From the NCBI GenBank assembly GCA_030549205.1, contig JAUKTV010000002.1, positions 372,001 through 436,000 of the forward strand: a stretch of DNA of 64,000 nt, given 5' to 3'. Source of the stretch: Apiosordaria backusii. Its lineage: Eukaryota; Ascomycota; Sordariomycetes; Sordariales; Lasiosphaeriaceae. The translations under genes were made by a program, and so were the position numbers. This document shows, one piece after another, positions 35,550 to 45,230 of the stretch. Within the stretch, counting starts at the first letter, position 1. Each line of letters opens with the position of its first letter. Under the pieces are notes generated by a model. It was not told the origin of the DNA. It made no database searches and saw only the letters and a program-made list of their open reading frames with translations.

Positions 35550-36647
35550 ATGGCAGCAGATTTTCATTTCTTCCCCCTTCTCCCGTGGGAGCTCAGGGAG
35601 ATGATCTGGAAACTCGCAATCCGACCGGCTCTCCCAGGAGCGCACGTTTTTAGAGTTTACAATGCCAACGATTCAGAACACAACGGCCCGGAACACGAAA
35701 CCTCTCGCGATGATTACCCGTGGATCTCGAAATCGCGTCTTGCCGCGCCGCGGTGCCTGCCGAGGGGCGTCGACTTCGACCCGGCCGCACAGGCAGCAGC
35801 CCCAATCTCATGGACGCTCAACAACCCATCAACCTACCTTATCGACAGCGGTCTTTGGGCGGCCTGCAAAGAATCACTACTAGTCATCGAGAATGAGTTC
35901 CAAAATCCAGCACGACGACAAAAAGTATGGAGCCTTTCAGAGGTAGAAAGCTTCCGGAAGAAACGAGGCCGCTTCACTCTGCCGGAGACGGCCACGTATA
36001 CAGTCTCTGATAACTCCAGACGCCGCTATCTCACCGTCTTCCCCGGCCAAGATCTTTTCATCCTGCAGCCACACGATATTGCAGCCCTTAACTGGGACCT
36101 TATATGGGATAGTTTCCCTAGTTACAGGTTTCTTGCGGGAGATTGGATACGAATAAGCTGGGATGAATGTGAGCGCCACATGGCCCTGGAATACGATCCC
36201 GCGTGGGATAAGGTAGCCCATAATACCCGCCGAGGACCCGCTTGGGACTTTATCGTCGACATTGTTTGGAACACTGCTCTGGCGGGTTCATTCTCTCTCT
36301 GGTTTATCGACTACCGGATTAAGCGCAGTCCGAGATACCAGGAACCCACCAAGGAACAGGCCAAAGCGCTGGGAGACAAACCCCCAAGAGCCTTCTATGC
36401 GAGCGACCGTCGGTTTGTCGAAGTGAAGGAGAAGCAGTTTGGACAGTGGGCTGGGCATGACCGAATGTGGGATGCCGGTTACGAAGTTCCAATAGAGGAT
36501 CTCTGCTTTTGCTGTGGCGCGTATGAATTTGTCCAGCGGCTTAGAGACGAGCTGGATAATAAGTGGGACTACGACGAAAATGATTGGCATGGGAGCTTTG
36601 ACTTCCATTGGATCGAGTATGGGCTTCTTGCTTACGAGTACCTTTGA
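35550..36647 (+). CDS. 2EXR-domain protein
   Basis: Single exon, 365 aa, starting MAADFHFFPLLPWELREMIW. This opening matches the 2EXR domain, a fungal-specific module of about 100 residues (F-x-x-F-P-x-L-P-x-E-L-R-x-x-I-W pattern) found in large, fast-evolving families without a defined biochemical role. The rest is rich in Trp, Asp and Arg, with RYLTVFPGQDLFILQP in the middle and an acidic, aromatic C-terminus (NKWDYDENDWHGSFDFHW). I chose the ATG at 35550 because it directly precedes the domain; 41 upstream in-frame codons lack similarity. No signal peptide or membrane segment. It stands alone, 2 kb from the RIPped block, and shows no sign of RIP. Confidence 0.82.
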   Translation: MAADFHFFPLLPWELREMIWKLAIRPALPGAHVFRVYNANDSEHNGPEHETSRDDYPWISKSRLAAPRCLPRGVDFDPAAQAAAPISWTLNNPSTYLIDSGLWAACKESLLVIENEFQNPARRQKVWSLSEVESFRKKRGRFTLPETATYTVSDNSRRRYLTVFPGQDLFILQPHDIAALNWDLIWDSFPSYRFLAGDWIRISWDECERHMALEYDPAWDKVAHNTRRGPAWDFIVDIVWNTALAGSFSLWFIDYRIKRSPRYQEPTKEQAKALGDKPPRAFYASDRRFVEVKEKQFGQWAGHDRMWDAGYEVPIEDLCFCCGAYEFVQRLRDELDNKWDYDENDWHGSFDFHWIEYGLLAYEYL

Positions 36648-36879
36648 CAATAGATCCTAGCCGCTATTAACGTGATCTGGGGCCGCAAGGCCAACCTTTT
36701 TAAGCACGCTGTTGAGAAACCGGACCCCTTTTAGAAACTAACCACGGGTGCTTTTACTTGACTAATGGCCATTTCTTTCGTATTGGATGGGCTGCTGGAC
36801 CGGCTTCCCTTTAAATCCCGCGGCCCTTATAAGTGACTTGAATCCTTTTAGATTTAAGATTTCTTTGTGAATCGGTATT

Positions 36880-38300
36880 CTACCTTACCCCCCTCTTACA
36901 TTCCACGATACCCAAGACAAAAGCAGGGGAGTAGGTAGATTGAAAACGAATTCGATGCTGTCGTTTATAATTTGCCGGATTTCCATTCCCCGTGGTCACT
37001 CTGGACGTCTTGACCGTCGGGGTCCAGATGACCTTCGGGATCACCTTAGCCGACCTTTCTAATCTAATATGGGACATAATTGACCAAGAAGGCGCCCACT
37101 CACTGGTGGCTGCGAGCTGGATGATGTTCTTGATTGTGGTCTTTCCTCGTTCGTCGCCGGCATGCTCCACATCTACCACGGTGAGGACGTGAAAATTGGT
37201 ATGCTGAGGATTTTCACGCACCTCTATCCCTCCTGATGATAAAACGTGGCTGACTAGACTTGGTGGGAAGAGATGCTTAAGGTACCTACCTGACCAGTAC
37301 AAACCTTCCGTCATTTCGGATAAGCCGTTTTAATTTTATGCCCCTAGCCTTCTGAAAAATACAAGGAGAAGAGAGAGAAGCGCAACTAGACAAGGGCAGA
37401 CCAGTCCACAAGATCAGCACAGCCCCTAAGAAGAAATAGGTTCTTTGGTGGGTTGGGCTGGGCGATTAGGGTTGCTCCTCTTGCCACTTTACTATTTAAA
37501 TAGTGGAAAGCCTAGGTGGAGAGCCGCTAGGAAGAAAAAAATGCGGAAGAAGCACATGGCAAAATAGTTTGCTCGGTTTTTAGGGGCTTGTAAAACCGGG
37601 CACCCGAACGAAGTTCCCTTCCGGTCTCCAGCCCTGATGATGAAATAAGTAGCAACCAGGCCTCACTTAAGTCTGGATGGCCGAAGGTAAGAACACTAGA
37701 GATATAGTTTCACCATTTTCATTGCATGTTCTAGGAAATCCACAGTGGTACTTCCAAGATTCCGCTTCTAGATGGCCGGACTGTCTGCGCGCGCCTACTC
37801 GGAAGGTTCGCGAGCTTCTTGGTCTCGACGAGGGCTAGGAGCTTGTTGGTCCTATGGATGCCAGATAGCTTGAAAACATCCTTTATGACGGCCGCTACAG
37901 ATTGGAAATAGGCGTGTGAGTTGGAAGAGTCCTACTGGTCCTCGTCAAGCCCCTCCTTGCTCTCGCTGATGACGGCGACCGCCCACATGTCGAGGCGTGC
38001 TTACGAAGGACGTCTGCCCCGTGGCTGGATTCAGAAGCACCGCCTTTCAATTGCGTAGCATCAAAAACGCGATGTATATGTCGAATCAATGATCGTCCGG
38101 CTGTTGAACTTCGCAGCTCGTCATCTTGACTCCTTTTGTCGTTCAAGAGCTCGATGCTCTCAGGGCTTTGGTCGAAACGGTAGCACAACGAGACATGGTA
38201 GTGTCTCAACAAACGAGAAGCTGGCCTTCAACAGCTTGTTCAGATTCGTGTGGAGATTATTGTGCTGTTAACCACTGTGGCTACCGTAGTGGGAAACTGA
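36880..38300 (-). other. Unassigned coding-like fragments
   Basis: Two minus-strand open frames, 36880-37314 and 37895-38212, have coding-like composition (for example HTNFHVLTVVDVEHAGDERG and HYHVSLCYRFDQSPESIELL). I recognise no family, and no splice pattern joins them. They may be decayed pieces of one or more genes near the edge of the heterochromatic block. Confidence 0.25.
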
Positions 38301-38690
38301 GATAGGTGGGATGGCTTCTTTGCCTTTTCCAGGCAAAGATGGCTTCTCTCTCTTGCAGGCGGAAAGCATCTTGTGGTTGGGAAGTCAACTTAAATTGCGC
38401 TCGCGGCGTTTGATGACTAAACGTGGCTGTAGTGGGCTTTTTTGAGTTGGCTGGTGGCCGCCTCGCACCACAGAAAACACCGGAAAAGCTCAACAATTGT
38501 CAGTGCTCGTATTTACTGAACACAGAGATTGGCGCTCTTAGGCCATATCTCACCCCGGTGACTCAGATGGTGTGTGTCATGCCAATCATGCCCTCGAGTG
38601 GCGTAGACAGAGATAAATACATCTCTGCCCGCCAGAGAGGTAGGGATCAGCACCACCAACCACACCCTCTGAGCTCTACACTTGACAAAA

Positions 38691-38942
38691 ATGGCATTAC
38701 CTAACGTGCCTATTATAGAACTGGAAGTAGGTGGACGTGATGCGCGGGGGTCTAAGTAAGTGCTCTATCGTATCCGCAAGCTCGAGTTAGGTACTTACAA
38801 ATTTTTTGTTAACCCTAACCCCAACCCTTACCCCAACCCTAGCCCTAACCCTACCCCTAAGTCTATCAAACAGATTCTTAATCTAATAGAGAATGCCAAG
38901 ACAGGGAAGCTTTTTTACACAGTTATGATTTATATTATATAA
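38691..38942 (+). pseudogene. Broken ORF containing telomere-like repeats
   Basis: From the ATG at 38691 a frame reads VPIIELEVGGRDARGSK, is cut by TAA at 38757-38759, then continues in the same frame LYRIRKLELGTYKFFVN, a run of Asn-Pro dipeptides, and KSIKQILNLIENAKTGKLFY to a stop at 38942. The stop is one C-to-T change from CAA, as RIP would make. The Asn-Pro run is encoded by telomere-like DNA (38811-38860). The last part of the frame is duplicated at 59265-59389. Family unknown to me. Confidence 0.45.
38811..38860 (+). repeat. Interstitial telomere-like tract
   Basis: About 50 bp of degenerate AACCCT/AACCCC/AGCCCT units resemble the fungal telomere repeat CCCTAA read on the plus strand. 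They stand at the left border of the AT-rich block and, read in one frame, encode Asn-Pro repeats. They may be a telomere scar or a coding minisatellite. Confidence 0.7.
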
Positions 38943-39021
38943 TTTTACCTTTTAATTTAGTATTTTAATTACCCTCTTTTTTACTTTACCGAATTCTATT
39001 TTTACTAAAGTACTATGATAG
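38903..39021 (+). repeat. Direct repeat, left copy (about 120 bp)
   Basis: The sequence from AGGGAAGCTT to TGATAG is repeated in the same orientation at 59265-59389 with only a few differences, mostly length of T-runs and transitions. The copies flank the old Gypsy element, outside its LTRs. The left copy overlaps the end of the broken ORF at 38691-38942. Confidence 0.8.
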
Positions 39022-39155
39022 CTTATTATATAAATATAGTTAAAACCCTTTTTACATAACAAGACTCATTTATCTTTCTAATATTAATATAAACCTTTTG
39101 AAATATAAATATATATTTTATATTATTTATTTTTAATATATACTAAATCTACTAT

Positions 39156-39837
39156 TGTAAGATTCCACACCTCTATAGGACTTACCCAACGTCATAGTCC
39201 ACTTTATACAATTCCTTAAAAGAATCCGTAACTTAGAAGCTTCCAAAGAAAGCTCCTTATTTTATTCTTACCTTTTACTATAAGTTATATCCTATATATA
39301 ACGTAATTATTATATTCTTATTTCTTTTCTTATTCTTTTCTTCTTTTCTATATATAAACATACTTAGTAACCTTCCCAGCCTTAATTTCCTATAGTAAAT
39401 CTAGCCTTAAAAGATACCTCTATATCTTCTTTTATAAAGGAAGCTTTTATTAAGCCTTCTATCTATATACTTTCTATATTAAACTATAAAAGCCTATATA
39501 AAGAACCTTTTTAAAAAGGCTTTTTAAGAATTCCCTTTAGACTTTCTTATAAACCTTCTTATAGAACCTCCTTTAGAGCCTTCTTTAAAACCTTCCTTAA
39601 AACCCCCTTTTAGAAACTTCCTTAAGAAACCTCTGTTAAAACCTTCTTTAAAATCTCTTTAAGAAGCCTTTATTAAAACCTCCTTTAAAACTTCCTTAAG
39701 AAGCTTTCTTTAAAACCTTCTTTAAAACCTCTTTAGAAACTTCCTTTAAAACCTTTTTAAAAACTTCCTTTAGAAACTTTTATTAAAAGTCTTCTTAAAA
39801 ACCTTTTACTTAAACTTTTTACCGGAAGGTTATAACA
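39156..39837 (+). repeat. Left LTR of the RIPped Gypsy element
   Basis: 682 bp, matching 57958-58637 along its whole length with many C/T and G/A differences. Its 3' half (about 39500-39810) is an imperfect tandem repeat of roughly 15-bp units like CCTTCTTTAAAA, also present in the right LTR. Confidence 0.8.
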
Positions 39838-41452
39838 TTAGTAGTTACAATTAACTAATTAAATTACTAATATATTCAATTAAAACTAAATACTATTATA
39901 GTACTTTATTAATATAATATTAATATATTTTCTATAGCTACTTCTTACTTTATAATTATAAAAGACTATTTAAAAGCTCCTCTTTAGCTTTTAAAGATTC
40001 TCCCTTTCTATAAGTACTTTATAGCTTACTTTTCTTTTAAGGTTAAAATTAATAGAAAATAATAAGTTTATTTACTTACTTTTTATATAATAAGGAACCT
40101 TAAAACTTTAATTCCTTAATATAAGCTTTATATATATTCTATCTTTAAAGTATATAAATTAGTCTTTCCGATATTTTTAGACGATTTCTATAATCTTTTA
40201 AAAGCTAAGTAAAAAGCTTAAGCCTAAAGGCTTTTAAAGAAACTAATTACCAGCTTTTCCTTTATAAAATAAAGAAAAATTTCTCTTCTTTAATATACAA
40301 TACCTATTTCAATTAAGATCCTCCTTAAAAAAGCTTTTAAAATCTACTACTTTATTTAAAAATCCGCTGGTCTTTAACTTCTTTTATATTTAAAACCTCT
40401 CTTAGCTTTATTAGCAATTTATAATATTTCTTTATAAAGATAAGCCCTTTTTATTTATAAAGGCTATAGAGACCTTTTAAGTCTTCTTTTTTTTACCGAT
40501 TAAAGGGTTAATAGAAATAGACTAGGCTAATTTTAAAAAAAAGTTTCGGTATTTAAAAGAAAAGTTAATAAAAGTAAAATATAAGAAAGTACTGGTAAAT
40601 AAAAATAGGATTATAAAGAATATAGAAAATAACTTATTTACCTTACTTATAGTAATAGCTTTAAAAGACTTTAAATTAGGCCTTACTATCTTTTTATAAA
40701 ACATTAAAATATCCTTTTATAAAATACTTACCGGTTTACTAACCGGTTTAAACCCTATTAAGATCCTTAAACTTCCTTCTTCTATAAATATAAAGGGTCT
40801 TTTTTTTTTTTAAAAAAGCCCGGTTTACTACCGCTTCTTACTAATAATAACAATATTAAATAACCTTTTAAAAATAGCTATCTTTAATATTATAAAATAC
40901 TTATTACCGCTATACTTTAAAAGCTTATTTTAATTAACTAGCTTTTATTAAAGGCTATTATAAATAATAAATAATAGAAATCTACCTTATATATATTATT
41001 AAGCTATTAGCTCGATACTATTTATAACGTCTTTACTTAATAACTATAAAGCTTTACTATTTAACTATTTAATATTAGCTTTTATAATAAATCTCTTTAA
41101 AATATTAACTAATAGTAGTTTAGTTAAGCTATTAATAAAGGTTATTATCCTTTTTACATTACCGTTAATTTAACCGATAAATCAGAAGGATCTAATTAAA
41201 TAAGCTTACTTACCTTTAAAAGACAACCTAATTAATAATCTATCCTTAAAAAAGAATAACTACTTAAAGCTTATCCTATTGACTTATTTCTATAAGATTT
41301 AAAAGAATAATAAGGATTAAGGTTTTTAAACTATTTTTAATATTTAAAACTTTATAGGATTAATAGGACAATAGTAAAAGATAGTATATACCTTTAAGGC
41401 CTATTTAACCTTTAAAATATCTAATTTTCTATTAAAGTATCTACTATTAAAA
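39838..41452. other. 5' interior of the RIPped Gypsy element
   Basis: AT-rich sequence between the left LTR and the young insertion. No frame longer than about 60 codons and no recognisable motif. Its position suggests the leader or start of gag. Confidence 0.5.
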
Positions 41453-41841
41453 TGTGACGAACCCCTGATCAGAACCTCTGAAAGGGATACTCGGTTGAAG
41501 GCAACTTCTGACAATTGGTTCGGTGCAGCTAAACAGTGCACAACAAGATGTCTCAATGTAAACACAAGATACCGTGGATACAAGCTGTGATTGCATACTG
41601 CGGAACTATCTTCAAGCTATCTAGTTCCTCCGTATATATAGTCTTCTTGTCACCCGAGTGCTCGTCGTGCTATGCCCTCGATCACCCCGAGCACTTTGCA
41701 TCCTGCAACATGCTCGTGTGTCTTGGCACCCTAGCACTTCTAGTCCGCTCCCACTGGTTGCTTCCTAGCTCCTAATGATTGGCTCGGGACGTCCCCGCGT
41801 CCCACATACTGTACGACCTGCCGCTGGTTTAACTTGTGACA
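41453..41841 (-). repeat. 3' LTR of the chromovirus (minus-strand sense)
   Basis: 389 bp, same sequence as 48326-48714 as far as I can compare by eye. It contains TATATATA at 41633-41640, a near-palindrome that could act as a TATA box on either strand. On the plus strand it would drive the antisense ORF that starts 115 bp outside this LTR. Confidence 0.95.
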
Positions 41842-41857
41842 CGATGCCCCTCCTCTC
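41842..41857 (-). other. Polypurine tract of the chromovirus
   Basis: On the element's sense strand the 16 bases before the 3' LTR read GAGAGGAGGGGCATCG, purine-rich and directly adjacent to the LTR, as expected for the primer of plus-strand DNA synthesis. Confidence 0.6.
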
Positions 41858-41956
41858 AGGTCGACGTCTCGGCGACCAACGTTCCTGAAATAGCCAGCGA
41901 TCCCCTTTTTCCCAGCATTTCCTGCCGTAAGTCCTTCCCCTTGTTTTCTTGTCGCC

Positions 41957-42598
41957 ATGTCTAACCGCGTGAAGAAACGGAATCGAACGAGTACTGACCG
42001 TCGCCGCGACCAGGCGCGCTTCCTCGAACAGTTCGGCCTCATAATGCCTGAGTGCTCATTCTGCAAGGAGAATAATCTCCAGTGCGTGGCCTCCCCTCAA
42101 CACGATCGGTGCCTCCCGTGCGTGAACTCGAGCCGTTCCCACTGTGACGTTCATGGCGTAGACCGTGAGTCCTCCTCCCGGATCTTCTGCTCTCTTGCTG
42201 ATTTTGTAGTTCGTCCTCTTATCAGGGAGAAAGAACGTCTGGACGCCGAAAAGCAGGCTACCCTGAGCAAACTCCTCCGTCTGGAGCGCCAGTCGCGCGC
42301 TCTCGAGGCCAGAGCCCTAGCCGCTTTTCGTCGTGAGTCCCGTCTCCTCGAGGAGGAAGAGAGAGAATCTTCCCAACAGTCCGTGAACCCCCAAGGTTCG
42401 TCGGCTGCAAACGCCTCCGCCGCCTCGCCTCCTACTACTGTCCCTTCTTCCGATTTCTCCTTCCTGGATTCCTCCTTAGGCCTTGACTGGTCCTCCGACT
42501 TCCCGCTGGATCCTGGTCTTGGTGGTCCTTCATTTTTGGTCGATCAGGGTGTCGCTGATGGAACTCCCTCAGCTTCTCAGGGCAGTGGAGGTAGCTAG
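41957..42598 (+). CDS. Antisense chromovirus ORF: Zn2Cys6-like small protein
   Basis: This 213-aa ORF runs opposite to gag-pol and ends inside the 3' end of pol (164-bp overlap, 42435-42598). Residues 1-27 are strongly basic (SNRVKKRNRTSTDRRRDQ). Six cysteines follow in the spacing C-x2-C-x6-C-x8-C-x2-C-x7-C (residues about 33-64), within the consensus of fungal Zn2Cys6 binuclear clusters, although the usual Arg/Lys run between the second and third Cys is missing. Next comes a heptad-like coiled coil (about 90-140), a Ser/Ala/Pro linker, and an acidic-aromatic segment (DFSFLDSSLGLDWSSDFPLD) like a transcription activation domain. The layout is that of a miniature transcription factor. I recall TE-linked proteins of similar build in ascomycete proteomes, without assigned function. 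A TATATATA in the adjacent LTR could serve as promoter. Confidence 0.7.
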   Translation: MSNRVKKRNRTSTDRRRDQARFLEQFGLIMPECSFCKENNLQCVASPQHDRCLPCVNSSRSHCDVHGVDRESSSRIFCSLADFVVRPLIREKERLDAEKQATLSKLLRLERQSRALEARALAAFRRESRLLEEEERESSQQSVNPQGSSAANASAASPPTTVPSSDFSFLDSSLGLDWSSDFPLDPGLGGPSFLVDQGVADGTPSASQGSGGS

Positions 42599-45230
42599 CT
42601 GGTTCCCATGAATTGTCTTCCGGTCCATAGTCTAGCCATTTGACAAGGTACTCCAACTGTCTTTTATTGATGCGTGAATCCAGTACCTCCTCCACGTCGT
42701 ACTCCTCCTCTTCGTCCTCGGCTTCAACTTGATCGTCCGCCTTGGCGGCCCGTGGTGCCGGTTCCAGGAGTGAGACGTGGAAAGTGCTTGTCCGTAACCG
42801 CATGGTGTCTGGCAGTTTGAGCCTGAATGCTGTTTCCGATATTCTTTCTTCGATCGTAAAAGGTCCCACCCTCCTGTGGTCCAGTTTTTTACTTGGTCGT
42901 TTTGTGCGCAAATTCCGAGTTGAAAGAAACACTTTATCTCCCCTCTTCAAGCGAGGTCCCTCGAGCCGTTTGACGTTGTAGTACTTGCGCATGCGTTCCC
43001 GAACGAACTCGAGTTCTTCTCTGAGTTTGGCGTGCAGCATGTGTAGCTTCCCTGCTTTTGCTGCCGCCCTAGGCACTTTTGCCTCTGGTCCTTGTCGTAG
43101 GTCCGCCTCGAAACCGTAGTTCGCGAAGAATGGTGTGACTTTTGTCGTTTCCGTGGGTGCCGTATTGTACGCGAGTTGAGCCGCTGGCAAGAGTTCAACC
43201 CAGTTGTCCTGTTCGAAATTGATGTAGTTCCGAAGGTATTGTTCAACAATCTGGTTGAGTCTCTCCGTCTGGCCGTCCGTCTGCGGGTGGTATGCTGACG
43301 ACGCCTTGCTCTTCACTCCCACTTGCTCCATTAGAGCTTTCCAAAACTTCGACACGAACTTGGTGTCGCGATCCGTGATGAATTCCCTTGGCCATGTGTG
43401 TGTCGCCGTGACGTTCCGAAACACCACATCTGCCAATTGTTCCGCCGTCCAAGTCTCCTTGTAGGGCAGGAAGTATGCCCACTTGGTGAGTCTGTCGACG
43501 ACCGTGAGGATGCTGTCATACTTGACTCCCGTGACCGTGTCCTTGGAATGTGGTAGCTTGGTGATAAAATCCATCGTCACTGAGCTCCATGGTTGTTCTG
43601 CCACTGGCAATGGCTCCAAAAATCCGTAAGGCTTGTGTCTCTCTGCCTTCGTCCTCCTGCAGAGGTCACATTCTCGCAGCGTCTCCTCGACATCCTTCCT
43701 CAATCCGGGCCAATTGAAATGTTGCTTGACCTTTTCTGTTGTCTTGGCCACTCCCATGTGTCCACCGAGCTTCGACTCATGGATCTCCTGAATCAATGCC
43801 TTCCGTTGCTCGGGTTCAACATAAGCTCGATTGTGATACCAGAGCCGGTAATTGTCGTCCTTCTGGATCCCCAAAGATTCCAGTTCAGCCCATCGTTCCT
43901 GCTCGTCGCTGCCGATGTTGCTCTGATATTTGTTGGCCGTTGACTCTTCCCGGTACACTGCGCAACACTCAGCCCACTGCTGGAGCGGGTGTCTCAGTGT
44001 GCCTTCTGCTGTCTCTTGCAGCAATGGTGGTGACTCCTCTGCCACTTTCTCTTCGTGGTGGTCCGCCCTTCTGCTTAGAGCGTCCGCTCTTGCGTTCTCG
44101 GATCCCTTCTTGTAATGAATCTGAAAGTTGAACTCAGACAGGAATTCTGACCACCTGCCTTGCCTGGCGTTGAGGACCTTGGTAGTAGTAAAATACTTCA
44201 AGTTTTTGTGATCCGTGTAGACCTGGACCTCATAGTTGGTTCCGCTGAGGTATGGCCTCCATTCCTCAAAAGCCTCGATGATGGCGAGCAGCTCCTTGTC
44301 GTGGATGGGGTAGTTCTTGCGTGGTCCCTCTAGCTTCTTCGAAAAGAATGCTACCGGGTGCAACTTCCCGTCCTGGTCTCGTTGTCCTAGCTGTCCTCCT
44401 ATGGCGTAGTCGGAAGCGTCTGTCTCAACTTCGAAGGGTCGTCCTGGATCCGGAAGCTTGAGTACTGGGTCTGCCGTAATGGCGTTCTTGATGGCTTGAA
44501 AGGCTTCCTCCTGTTCTTCTTTCCACTTGAACTCGGCGTCCTTTTTGGTGAGGTCGTTCAATGGTTTTGCAATGGCGCCGTAGTTCCGTATGAACATTCG
44601 GTAGAAATTGGTGAACCCCAGAAACTCTCGAATCCTCGTCTTCAGCTGTTCGGGTGTTTCTCCCTGAGGTCTCGGCCAGTTCTTGACTGCCGCGATCTTC
44701 CCTGGTTCCATTCGCACTTCTCCTGGCGAGATCAGATATCCAAGATAGACCGTCTCCTGCACATGGAACTCGCTCTTGTCCTTGTTGACCGATAGTCCTG
44801 CTCCATGTAGCGCGTCCAAAATTTCCTTGACGTGCTGTTTGTGTTCTTCCAGAGTGCGTGAGTAGATGAGAACGTCGTCGAGATAACAAACTGCTGTTTT
44901 GTCGAGATACTTGCGGATCGTGTGATCAACGAGGGCCTGGAAAGTCGCTGGTGCATTTGTGAGCCCGAACGGCATGACGAGGTACTCGAAATGCCCGTAA
45001 GGTGTGCGAAAAGCCGTCTTCCATTCGTCTCCCTCCTTGATTCGTATGTGCGCGTACCCGACTGGCATATCAAGTCTGGTGAACCATCGTGCCCCTGACA
45101 GTTGACTTCGCAGCCGCGAAATCAGCGGTAGTGGGTAACCGTTCTTCACCGTCTCCTGATTTAGCTGTCGATAATCCACACACAGTCGTGGACTCCCATC
45201 CTTCTTCGGCACGAAGAAAACAGGATATCC
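42435..45230 (-). CDS. Chromovirus pol: RT, RNase H, integrase, chromodomain
   Basis: The open frame gives 925 codons from VPKKDGSPRLCVDYRQLN near its upstream end at 45212; the RT sense of this frame can be traced back to about 45230. In order it shows the RT palm with YLDD (about residues 110-113), RNase H starting VETDASDYAIGG (about 265), the integrase zinc finger (HESKLGGHMG...CDLC), and the DDE integrase core (MDFITKLP, DRDTKFVS, SAYHPQTDGQTERLNQ). It ends with a chromodomain (EEVLDSRINKRQLEYLVKWL, DNSWEP) near the C-terminus. The catalytic motifs look intact. The start of RT lies in a different frame (see the protease entry), so this ORF is not a complete unit by itself. Confidence 0.93.
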   Translation of the reverse strand, partial: GYPVFFVPKKDGSPRLCVDYRQLNQETVKNGYPLPLISRLRSQLSGARWFTRLDMPVGYAHIRIKEGDEWKTAFRTPYGHFEYLVMPFGLTNAPATFQALVDHTIRKYLDKTAVCYLDDVLIYSRTLEEHKQHVKEILDALHGAGLSVNKDKSEFHVQETVYLGYLISPGEVRMEPGKIAAVKNWPRPQGETPEQLKTRIREFLGFTNFYRMFIRNYGAIAKPLNDLTKKDAEFKWKEEQEEAFQAIKNAITADPVLKLPDPGRPFEVETDASDYAIGGQLGQRDQDGKLHPVAFFSKKLEGPRKNYPIHDKELLAIIEAFEEWRPYLSGTNYEVQVYTDHKNLKYFTTTKVLNARQGRWSEFLSEFNFQIHYKKGSENARADALSRRADHHEEKVAEESPPLLQETAEGTLRHPLQQWAECCAVYREESTANKYQSNIGSDEQERWAELESLGIQKDDNYRLWYHNRAYVEPEQRKALIQEIHESKLGGHMGVAKTTEKVKQHFNWPGLRKDVEETLRECDLCRRTKAERHKPYGFLEPLPVAEQPWSSVTMDFITKLPHSKDTVTGVKYDSILTVVDRLTKWAYFLPYKETWTAEQLADVVFRNVTATHTWPREFITDRDTKFVSKFWKALMEQVGVKSKASSAYHPQTDGQTERLNQIVEQYLRNYINFEQDNWVELLPAAQLAYNTAPTETTKVTPFFANYGFEADLRQGPEAKVPRAAAKAGKLHMLHAKLREELEFVRERMRKYYNVKRLEGPRLKRGDKVFLSTRNLRTKRPSKKLDHRRVGPFTIEERISETAFRLKLPDTMRLRTSTFHVSLLEPAPRAAKADDQVEAEDEEEEYDVEEVLDSRINKRQLEYLVKWLDYGPEDNSWEPASYLHCPEKLREFHQRHPDRPKMKDHQDQDPAGSRRTSQGLRRNPGRRNRKKGQ

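Noticed and set aside
41536..41775. 79-codon ORF within the LTR (also at 48409-48648)
   Set aside because: It is present in both LTR copies only because the LTRs are the same sequence. No domain, and it lies across promoter-type sequence.
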